Of a DNA stretch of 8,519 nucleotides, positions 1 to 4,653 are shown one piece after another. The stretch comes from JBGOUJ01 sp041477005. GTDB lineage: Bacteria; Acidobacteriota; Terriglobia; Bryobacterales; JACQDG01. The notes below the pieces were generated by a model. The model was not told the DNA's origin, made no database searches, and saw only the letters and a list, made by a program, of their open reading frames with translations. The DNA lies in NCBI GenBank assembly GCA_041477005.1, contig JBGOUJ010000337.1, forward strand, positions 1 to 8,519. Direction: 5' to 3'. A program made the position numbers and the translations under genes. How positions within the stretch are numbered: position 1 is the first letter of the stretch; every line of letters begins with the position of its first letter.

Positions 1-320
1 CGCCCGTAGACGGTGGAATCCGGGATTTGCTGGGAGCGGGGCTCGTTCCGGATTTTGGCGAGCAGCGGATCGCGGCGAAACCACTCGACGCGCTCGTGGC
101 CGGTGCGCACGGCTCGCTCGAGCCAGTCGAGCGCGTCTGGCTTGTCACCCAGCGCGGCGTAAACCTCCGCGGCGGCCGCTGCAACCATCGGAGCCAGGCT
201 GGCGTACTTCAAAGCGTCGGCGTCCATTTCCTTCAGGGCTTCCTGCCGCTTTCCATCCTGAGCCAACTGCGCCGCACGGGCCATCCGAACGCCGTAGCTT
301 CTCCGGATCGTGCTTGGCAA
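1..320 (-). pseudogene. C-terminal fragment of a TPR-repeat protein, probably frameshifted
   Basis: Read on the minus strand, the frame starting at ATG 284 gives a TPR-like helical segment (MARAAQLAQDGKRQEAL, then AAEVYAALGDKPDALDWLE) and a tail containing EWFRRDPLLAKIRNEPR. Tails of this kind close large TPR proteins and TPR-bearing Ser/Thr kinases or winged-helix regulators in Acidobacteria (from memory, not searched). Just upstream, a different frame reads QLAKHDPEKL, which looks like the preceding part of the same TPR helix. The natural protein therefore seems to switch frame near 290-305. No start or N-terminal domain lies between this point and the DUF2007 stop at 347, so at most about 105 residues remain in the window and the end runs off the left edge. 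The simplest reading is a degraded 3' remnant. A short intact gene from ATG 284 (weak GGAG about 14 nt upstream) cannot be excluded, nor can a sequencing indel. Confidence 0.5.
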
Positions 321-346
321 GCTGCCGGGGCAGGCGAAGCCCTCGG

Positions 347-625
347 CTACAGCTCCGATTCGGCTTCTGCTTCCTCGGCTGCCGCCGGCCCTGCCGCCTG
401 GCCTTCCTCGATGACTTGCCTGGCGCGCTCGGCGTCGGAGGCGACCACCCGCACCTCCACCTTGCCCACCGGAAGCTCGGGGACGTTCTCCCGCACCACC
501 ATAGACTCGATGCCGCTCGCTTCGAGCAGCGCGTGGATCGACTGCGCCTCCATTTCGGCGGAGATCCCCGCCGCCGCAAAAACGTTCATCAGGGTTTCGT
601 CTTTATCTCCCCGCCGCTCTTTCAT
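347..625 (-). CDS. DUF2007-type small protein (putative signal-transducing domain)
   Basis: The product is 92 residues. From about residue 12 it reads MNVFAAAGISAEMEAQSIHA, then LLEASGIESMVVREN and PVGKVEVRVVASDAERARQV. This is the beta-alpha-beta-beta-alpha pattern of DUF2007, a small ferredoxin-like fold often annotated as a putative signal-transducing protein with no proven activity. A low-complexity acidic Ala/Glu tail follows (EEAEAESEL). I chose ATG 625 because AAGGGGGT, one mismatch from the ideal Shine-Dalgarno, lies 5 nt upstream. Alternatives are ATG 664, which sits at the predicted transcription start, and ATG 589, which begins exactly at the domain. It diverges from the 82-residue gene at 691 and is followed by the TPR remnant only a few bases after its stop. 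The family call comes from pattern memory; its role is unknown. Confidence 0.72.
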   Translation of the reverse strand: MKERRGDKDETLMNVFAAAGISAEMEAQSIHALLEASGIESMVVRENVPELPVGKVEVRVVASDAERARQVIEEGQAAGPAAAEEAEAESEL

Positions 626-647
626 GCCAAACCCCCTTCGGCCCGAC

Positions 648-697
648 TTGGAGCCGCCTTCCATAAACGATTATAATTCTCTTGGACCTTATGCCAT
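648..697. promoter_or_regulatory. Divergent promoter with self-complementary -10 box ATTATAAT
   Basis: ATTATAAT at 670-677 equals its own reverse complement, so a perfect TATAAT exists on both strands. On the plus strand TTGGAG (648-653, 4/6 match) lies 18 bp upstream, predicting a start near 684, only about 7 nt before ATG 691. On the minus strand ATGGCA (697-692, 4/6) lies 16 bp upstream of the box, predicting a start near 663 and a leader of about 38 nt carrying the AAGGGGGT ribosome-binding site of the DUF2007 gene. The surrounding DNA is GC-rich, so this AT-rich patch stands out. The -35 matches are modest. Confidence 0.5.
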
Positions 698-939
698 CAG
701 CCACGCCCGAGGAAATTGCCGAAGAAGCGCGCAAAGTGCGGCGCTTGCAACTGATGATGGACCTGGTGATGTCGGTCATCAGCCAGAACGACGCCATGAC
801 GGTGGAAGAGGCAAGCGAGCTGGTCGCCTCGGCCCGCCGGGCGGCGCTGACCATGTTTCCGGGCAAGGAGCTGGCCTACGATCTGATCTACCGGCCGCGG
901 TTTCAGAGGCTGATGGCGGAGAAGTACCGCATTCAATAG
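691..939 (+). CDS. Conserved-looking 82-residue hypothetical protein
   Basis: I do not recognise a named family. The protein is almost wholly helical and highly charged. Residues 5-19 are acidic/basic (TPEEIAEEARKVRRL), followed by an amphipathic Met-rich helix (LMMDLVMSVI, 21-30), a turn, a second helix (VEEASELVASARRAAL, 38-53) and a distinct end (FPGKELAYDLIYRPRF, 56-71). It has no signal peptide, no membrane segment and no cysteine, so it is probably cytosolic. ATG 691 was chosen; the only earlier in-frame candidate is TTG 682, three codons upstream. No Shine-Dalgarno is visible, and the predicted transcription start is about 684, so the message may be nearly leaderless. It is divergent from the DUF2007 gene and convergent with the GvpL/F-like gene, separated from the latter by the 954-1025 palindrome. 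Clean codon use and the compact, well-formed sequence argue for a real gene. Confidence 0.68.
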   Translation: MPSATPEEIAEEARKVRRLQLMMDLVMSVISQNDAMTVEEASELVASARRAALTMFPGKELAYDLIYRPRFQRLMAEKYRIQ

Positions 940-944
940 TTCAG

Positions 945-1025
945 AAAAACCGAGGAACCACAGATGAACACAGATGAACACGGATCTGGCTCCGAATGTG
1001 TTTATCTGTGTTCATCTGTGGTTCC
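945..1025 (-). terminator. Probable terminator of the GvpL/F-like gene, built from a long inverted repeat
   Basis: The minus-strand transcript leaves the stop codon at 1035 and within 9 nt enters a hairpin with 28-nt arms (1025-998 pairing with 981-954), 27 Watson-Crick pairs and one mismatch. Four bases after the stem comes a run of five T (949-945 read on the minus strand). This is the geometry of an intrinsic terminator, although the stem is far longer than usual. For the convergent plus-strand gene ending at 939 the same hairpin lacks a clear T-tract (TAGTTCTCTT follows), so termination in that direction is less certain. Confidence 0.5.
954..1025. repeat. 28-bp-arm imperfect palindrome of the GATGAACACA type
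   Basis: The left arm 954-981 and right arm 998-1025 are reverse complements apart from one position (976/1003), around a 16-nt loop. The left arm contains two tandem copies of CAGATGAACA (961-970 and 971-980). From memory, sequences of the form accacagatgaacacagatgaacac occur as dispersed intergenic repeats in several soil-bacterial genomes. That recollection cannot be checked here. The element contains no gene. Confidence 0.8.
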
Positions 1026-1034
1026 ATAGTTCTC

Positions 1035-1661
1035 TTAGCCCGCAGTGGCGCTACGGGCTCGGGTGGAGCGGCGCTCGGTCCGGACCGGCATTCTCAAGAA
1101 CCGGGGCAGAAAATGAAAGGGATAGCGGGGCCCGGCGACGTCCAGGGCGTAGGGCTGGACGCGCTGCCGGTAAGCATCGGCATCCCGGCGGTCGATCAGG
1201 TGTGCCAACTCGAGAACGGCGGGGCCGGCCGGCCTCGGCCCGGACTCGGCCCAGATATCGAGCGGGCGGCCGATCTCGGCAATCTCGGCGGCCCGGCTCT
1301 GGGCGTCTTCTCCGGCCGCCAGGGGAACCCGCAAACCCATTTCGGCCTTGCCATCCAGCCGGTCGAGCGCCGCCAAAAGCTCGGGGCCGCGGTCGGCCAG
1401 CAAATGAACAACGGCTGATTCGGTGCGGAAACTCGTCCCGAAGCGCAGGGGCAGCACAGCGACGCGTTTCGACGCGGTGGCCAGAACGCCGGCGTGCTCC
1501 AGCAGCAGCTCGGGGGTCGACCGCGTCCCGGCCGGCAGCCATCGCCCGGCCGCCGCCAATTCCTGGTACCGCACAAAGAGGATGGGGGCGTCTTGCAAGG
1601 TCCTGTATGAGAGGCTTTCGATCTCCGGCTTGGAACGGGCAATAAAGTAGCAATAGAGCAT
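1035..1661 (-). CDS. GvpL/GvpF-family gas-vesicle-type protein (orphan)
   Basis: A 208-residue protein. The N-terminus MLYCYFIARS matches the first strand of GvpF/GvpL. The diagnostic stretch is at about 66-110: RVAVLPLRFGTSFRTESAV, then LLAALDRLDGKAEMGLRV, matching the family's LPLRFGT...F and R.EG..E.GV.V pattern. The C-terminal domain keeps VAGPRYPFHF (175-184), the counterpart of the usual SGPWPPYSF, followed by a basic tail ending RSTRARSATAG. Family members are usually about 230-280 residues, so this one is slightly short. In gas-vesicle clusters GvpF/L are accessory assembly proteins that bind GvpA; no gvpA, gvpN or other gvp gene is in this window. I chose ATG 1661 because AAGGG lies about 12 nt upstream and the frame then opens exactly at the conserved strand; ATG 1673 is the alternative. 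Family membership is fairly sure; a gas-vesicle role is not. Confidence 0.8.
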   Translation of the reverse strand: MLYCYFIARSKPEIESLSYRTLQDAPILFVRYQELAAAGRWLPAGTRSTPELLLEHAGVLATASKRVAVLPLRFGTSFRTESAVVHLLADRGPELLAALDRLDGKAEMGLRVPLAAGEDAQSRAAEIAEIGRPLDIWAESGPRPAGPAVLELAHLIDRRDADAYRQRVQPYALDVAGPRYPFHFLPRFLRMPVRTERRSTRARSATAG

Positions 1662-1693
1662 CGGCAGCGCCATCCCTTAGCGGGGAATCAGCC

Positions 1694-1723
1694 ATCTTAG
1701 TCATCCTTGGGCGCCGTTTGCAA
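1694..1723 (-). promoter_or_regulatory. Candidate sigma-70-type promoter of the GvpL/F-like gene
   Basis: On the minus strand TTGCAA (1723-1718, 4/6 to TTGACA) is followed after 18 bp by TAAGAT (1699-1694, 4/6 to TATAAT). The predicted start is about 1687, upstream of the AAGGG and both candidate start codons. The matches are moderate. Confidence 0.33.
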
Positions 1724-1730
1724 CTACGCC

Positions 1731-1767
1731 GATCTGTCCGATCCGTCCGACCTGTGCCGATCTGTCC
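1731..1767. repeat. Degenerate GATCTGTCC tandem repeats
   Basis: Four units of 9-10 bp in a row: GATCTGTCC (1731-1739), GATCCGTCC (1740-1748), GACCTGTGCC (1749-1758) and GATCTGTCC (1759-1767). They fit GAYCYGTSC(C). The block lies in the 244-base gap between the GvpL/F-like gene and the membrane microprotein, just upstream of the former's candidate promoter. The reading frame across it is not gene-like. It could be a slippage-prone intergenic repeat or a cluster of regulator sites. Confidence 0.7.
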
Positions 1768-1811
1768 GTGGGCGCACACTCAGATTCCGGTTATGCAGGC
1801 TTTGCCACCGC

Positions 1812-1840
1812 TTGACACCACTGGGCGGCAGGCTTAGAGT
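1812..1840 (+). promoter_or_regulatory. Sigma-70-type promoter for the membrane microprotein
   Basis: A perfect -35 box TTGACA (1812-1817) is followed by a 17-bp spacer and TAGAGT (1835-1840, 4/6). The predicted start is about 1847, giving a leader of about 59 nt that carries AAAGGAGG at 1889-1896. Spacing is ideal and the downstream gene is in the right orientation. Confidence 0.5.
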
Positions 1841-1888
1841 ATGTCCAGGACGAGCGCTTACCCGGCGGGGGTCGCCGCGACATCGTTG

Positions 1889-1896
1889 AAAGGAGG
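1889..1896 (+). promoter_or_regulatory. Near-perfect Shine-Dalgarno (AAAGGAGG)
   Basis: AAAGGAGG lies 9 nt before ATG 1906. It is the strongest ribosome-binding site in the window and is the main reason to accept the 44-codon gene that follows. Confidence 0.8.
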
Positions 1897-1905
1897 CGCC
1901 CAGCG

Positions 1906-2040
1906 ATGTTCGAAGTTGTCGAAAAACACAAACATACCCGAGAAGAAAAAAGGGTCATCGTACTGGAATTTCTAGCCGCGATGGCTGTCTGCGGGATCGT
2001 CGGCGTGGTCCTGTGGATGGTCTTCAAGTCGGGCGGATAG
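1906..2040 (+). CDS. 44-residue single-pass membrane microprotein
   Basis: Unrecognised family. The N-terminal 16 residues are charged and hydrophilic (MFEVVEKHKHTREEKR). A hydrophobic segment runs from about residue 17 to 40 (VIVLEFLAAMAVCGIVG, then VVLWMVF), interrupted only by Glu21, and the protein ends KSGG. This is one transmembrane helix. The positive residues on both sides leave topology open. The evidence for a real gene is the combination of a TTGACA promoter at 1812-1840, an AAAGGAGG site at ideal spacing, an ATG start and a composition unlike random GC-rich frames. The last 17 bases overlap, on the opposite strand, the end of cca (stop at 2024-2026), so the two genes converge and share their 3' ends. 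It could be a small subunit or regulator of a membrane complex, or a membrane-acting peptide; nothing in the sequence decides. Confidence 0.7.
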   Translation: MFEVVEKHKHTREEKRVIVLEFLAAMAVCGIVGVVLWMVFKSGG

Positions 2041-3355
2041 ACTTCACCGGTTTGGGAAACTCCGAAAGGACAAAGGCGAGCGCTTGCTCGTGGCTCGCGA
2101 TGCGATTGTCCAATTGTGCTTCCTCGACGGCTTGCAGGATCTCGTGAAACAGCGGGCCGGGCGGATAGCCGGCGGCGATCAGATCGTGGCCGGTGAGCAG
2201 CCGCGCCGGCCGGATCGCTTCCGCGGGCAGCGTTTTCCACGCTTGCACAACGAAATGGTAGTTGTCCAGATTGCGGTGGCTGGAGAGGCAATCCAGCCGG
2301 TGCAACTCCAGGTGTTCCTCGAATGCCTCCAGGCGCAGGAAGCGCTTTAGCGTGCTCTCGCGCATGTGGGGCGCGTCCTTGAAGCGCAGGTGGTTCGCGA
2401 CCAGCGCGACAATCTGATCGATCTGGCGGCGCGAGAACCGCAGACGGGAGCAGATCTGCCCGGCCATGGTGGCGCCCAGCTCCACGTGGCCGTCGAAGCG
2501 GATCCGCTCCGCCACTCGAAAAGTGGGCGGCTTGCCGACGTCGTGGAGCAGCACGCCCACGGCGAGCGTGGGCGAGGGGCGCTGCATCATTTCCAGCATC
2601 AGCAGGGTGTGGATCCAGACGTCGCCCTCGGGGTGGAACTCGGGCGGTTGGGCCACGCCTTTCATGGCGCTGATCTCGGGCAGGAGCCGCACCAGCAGGC
2701 CGGTCGAGTCAAGCAGCTCGAAGCCGCGGCGGGCGCCGCCTTCGGTGAGGATGCGGACCATTTCGTCGCGGGCGCGTTCCACGGCCACCTGATCGATCGC
2801 GGCGCCGTGCTCGACGATGGCGGCCCGGGTGGCGGGCTCGATCTCGAATCCGAGCCGCGCGGCGAAGCGGACGGCTCGCAACAGGCGCAGGTGGTCTTCG
2901 GCGAAGCGCTCGGCTGGATTGCCGATGGCCCGGACCAGCTTCGCTTCGAGGTCGGCGCGGCCGCCCACAAAATCGAGCACCTCGCTCGAAAGCGGGTCGA
3001 GCAGAAGACCGTTGATGGTGAAATCGCGGCGCTGGACGTCCTGTTCGGCGCTCGCGGTGAAAGTCACGGCGCTGGGGCGGCGGCCGTCGAGATAGGAGTG
3101 ATCGGAGCGGAAGGTGGCGATCTCGACCTGGACGCCCTCCCGCCGTACCAGCATTACGCCGAATTGAGCGCCGATGGCCAGGGCGTCCGGGAAGAGCTCC
3201 TGCACCCGGGTGGGGCGGGCGTCGGTGACCACGTCGTAGTCCTTTGGCTCGGAGCCAAGCAGCATGTCGCGCACGCAGCCCCCGGCGAACCAGGCGGCGT
3301 GGCCGCTCTGCCGCAGCTTTTCCAGGATGGCCAGGGCCAGCTCACGGGCGGTCAT
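2024..3355 (-). CDS. cca: CCA tRNA nucleotidyltransferase with HD domain
   Basis: A 443-residue class II nucleotidyltransferase that would build or repair the 3'-CCA end of tRNAs in the cytosol. The head domain has GGCVRD (25-30), metal-binding Asp39 and Asp41 in DYD, and RRDFTIN (109-115). EDxxR at 153-157 (E153, D154, R157) is the motif that templates CTP/ATP selection in this class. The neck helices include VERARDEMVRIL (192-203). HPEGDVWIHT (241-250) and LLHDVGK (269-275) mark a C-terminal HD phosphohydrolase-like domain. ATG 3355 overlaps the dinB stop as ATGA, so translation is probably coupled. An open frame extends further upstream, but it lies inside dinB and has an Arg-rich, non-homologous composition. 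Poly(A) polymerases and CC- or A-adding enzymes share these motifs, so strict CCA specificity is inferred. The 3' end overlaps the microprotein gene antisense by 17 bases. Confidence 0.93.
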   Translation of the reverse strand: MTARELALAILEKLRQSGHAAWFAGGCVRDMLLGSEPKDYDVVTDARPTRVQELFPDALAIGAQFGVMLVRREGVQVEIATFRSDHSYLDGRRPSAVTFTASAEQDVQRRDFTINGLLLDPLSSEVLDFVGGRADLEAKLVRAIGNPAERFAEDHLRLLRAVRFAARLGFEIEPATRAAIVEHGAAIDQVAVERARDEMVRILTEGGARRGFELLDSTGLLVRLLPEISAMKGVAQPPEFHPEGDVWIHTLLMLEMMQRPSPTLAVGVLLHDVGKPPTFRVAERIRFDGHVELGATMAGQICSRLRFSRRQIDQIVALVANHLRFKDAPHMRESTLKRFLRLEAFEEHLELHRLDCLSSHRNLDNYHFVVQAWKTLPAEAIRPARLLTGHDLIAAGYPPGPLFHEILQAVEEAQLDNRIASHEQALAFVLSEFPKPVKSIRPT

Positions 3356-4587
3356 TTCGGCCTCGGCTTTTTCGACGGCAGTCCTGCCGGGTTTTCGTGG
3401 ACCCGCTCCCGCCAGGAGTGCTCCAGGCCGCCGGCGAGCTCCACGCTCCGCTCGCCGTAGCGGTCGCGCAGCCGGTCGGCGGCGGCCAGAGCGCGTTGCC
3501 ACTTTTCCTGGCGCTCGCGGTAGAGCAGCGCCAGTTGGCCCGGCTCGTGGCTCAGGTTCGAGACCTTGACGCCGAGGAGCCGGACGGGCCGGTTCCGGCT
3601 CCGGTTCTCGCGAAACAGATCGAGCGCGGCCTCCAGAATGACCGTGTCGAGCTGCGTGGCTTGCTCCAGGGTGTGGGCGCGGGTGATGGTGGAGAAGTCG
3701 CTGTAGCGGAGCTTCAGCTCAACCGTGCGGCCGTGCAGGCCATATTCCCGAAGCCGGCGGCCGACCATTTCCGAGAGACGGACCAGGGTGGCTTCGAGGA
3801 GACGAGCGTCGGTGGCGTCGCGGCTGAAGGTCGTTTCGTGGCTGACCGACTTGGGATCCTCGTGGGCGCCGACGGGGGCCTCAAACCAGCCGCCGGCGTC
3901 TTCGCCGCGAGCCTTTCCGGCCATCGCGGCGCCCCAGAGGCCGAACTCGCCCTCCAGAAAATCCGGCCTGGCTTCGGCCAGGTCGGCTACCGTGCGGATG
4001 CCCATCCGGTGCAGGTTCTGTTCGGTGACCTTGCCGATGCCGGGGATCTTGCGGATCTCGAGCGGGGCGAGGAAGTCCCGCTCGGCGCCAGACAGGACCC
4101 ACAGGATGCCGTTTGGCTTGGCCTGATCGGAGGCGACCTTGGCGATCAAACGGGTGGTCCCGATGCCGATCGAGCAGGCCAGGCAGGTCTCCTGGGCCAC
4201 GGCCTCGTGGAGGCGATGAGCGGCCTGGAGCGGGGGGCCGAGCAGGCGCTCGCACCCGGTCAGGTCCAGGTAAGCTTCGTCAATGGAAGCCATTTCCAGC
4301 CGGGGTGAGAACCGCCCCAGAATCTTGTAGATGCGCTCGGAGTATTCCCGGTAGCGGTCGGGGTGGCCGTCGACGAAGAGGGCCTGGGGGCAGAGCTTGT
4401 AGGCCTGGCGCAGGGGCATGGCCGAATGGACCCCGAACTTGCGGGCGGCGTAGGACGCCGCCGCCACGACGCCCCGCTCGTTCGGGCGGCCGCCCACCAC
4501 CACGGGACGGCCCTTGAGGCTGGGGTCGTAGAGTTCTTCGACCGAGACGAAGAAGGCGTCCATGTCGAGGTGGAAGATGGTCTGCAT
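3352..4587 (-). CDS. dinB: DNA polymerase IV (Y-family translesion polymerase)
   Basis: A 411-residue error-prone polymerase that inserts nucleotides opposite damaged bases. The palm carries the metal ligands Asp8 in HLDMDAFF (6-13) and Asp103-Glu104 in SIDEAYLD. Phe13 is the expected sugar steric gate. YAARKFGVHSAMP (46-58), ACSIGIG (137-143) and KVASDQAKPNG (150-160) are typical Y-family fingers and palm blocks. A helix-hairpin-helix follows (IPGIGKVTEQNL, 181-192), then the little finger (SVSHETTFSRD, 247-257). QLALL at 351-355 resembles the beta-clamp-binding QLxLF peptide, with about 56 basic residues after it. ATG 4587 starts at the conserved strand; the upstream in-frame ATG 4653 would lie before the predicted transcription start (about 4617). 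It heads a two-gene operon with cca. No strong Shine-Dalgarno and no familiar LexA palindrome were seen. Confidence 0.95.
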   Translation of the reverse strand: MQTIFHLDMDAFFVSVEELYDPSLKGRPVVVGGRPNERGVVAAASYAARKFGVHSAMPLRQAYKLCPQALFVDGHPDRYREYSERIYKILGRFSPRLEMASIDEAYLDLTGCERLLGPPLQAAHRLHEAVAQETCLACSIGIGTTRLIAKVASDQAKPNGILWVLSGAERDFLAPLEIRKIPGIGKVTEQNLHRMGIRTVADLAEARPDFLEGEFGLWGAAMAGKARGEDAGGWFEAPVGAHEDPKSVSHETTFSRDATDARLLEATLVRLSEMVGRRLREYGLHGRTVELKLRYSDFSTITRAHTLEQATQLDTVILEAALDLFRENRSRNRPVRLLGVKVSNLSHEPGQLALLYRERQEKWQRALAAADRLRDRYGERSVELAGGLEHSWRERVHENPAGLPSKKPRPK

Positions 4588-4623
4588 TGCCGCATGGACA
4601 AGCCGGAGTCTTGCCCCACCGTG

Positions 4624-4653
4624 AGTATACTGACTAGATGCGGTGGAGGCCAA
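4624..4653 (-). promoter_or_regulatory. Promoter of the dinB-cca operon, symmetric -10 box
   Basis: On the minus strand TTGGCC (4653-4648, 4/6) is followed after 18 bp by TATACT (4629-4624, 5/6). The predicted start is about 4617, a 30-nt leader before ATG 4587. AGTATACT (4624-4631) is self-complementary, so the same box also offers TATACT to the plus strand. Confidence 0.48.
4626..4631 (+). promoter_or_regulatory. -10 box TATACT for a possibly leaderless gene
   Basis: TATACT (5/6) ends 6 nt before ATG 4638, so transcription would start at or beside the A of the start codon. No Shine-Dalgarno precedes that ATG (CTGACTAG), as expected for a leaderless message. No good -35 box was found at 16-18 bp. 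TG at 4622-4623 is one base too far upstream for a classical extended -10. Confidence 0.35.

Noticed and set aside
954..1025. CRISPR array or insertion-sequence ends
   Set aside because: There is only one palindrome, with no regularly spaced repeats or spacers and no transposase. It is a single intergenic inverted repeat.
1707..1889. 60-codon open frame over the GATCTGTCC repeats
   Set aside because: It encodes a low-complexity Arg/Cys-rich product across repeats and the microprotein's promoter and leader. It has no ribosome-binding site.
2366..3460. Long plus-strand open frame (364 codons) antisense to cca
   Set aside because: Its translation has no recognisable motifs, while the opposite strand encodes a complete CCA-adding enzyme. 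It is a typical GC-rich shadow frame.
3356..3502. 49-residue N-terminal extension of the CCA enzyme
   Set aside because: It overlaps dinB deeply and is Arg-rich without homology. ATG 3355 in the ATGA overlap fits the family start.
3244..4308. Long plus-strand open frame antisense to dinB
   Set aside because: It lies over the conserved polymerase motifs, has no ribosome-binding site and shows a shadow-type composition.
4588..4653. LexA/SOS box at dinB
   Set aside because: No Gram-positive-type CGAAC...GTTCG, E. coli-type CTGT...ACAG or GTTC-N7-GTTC pattern was seen. A lineage-specific box cannot be excluded.
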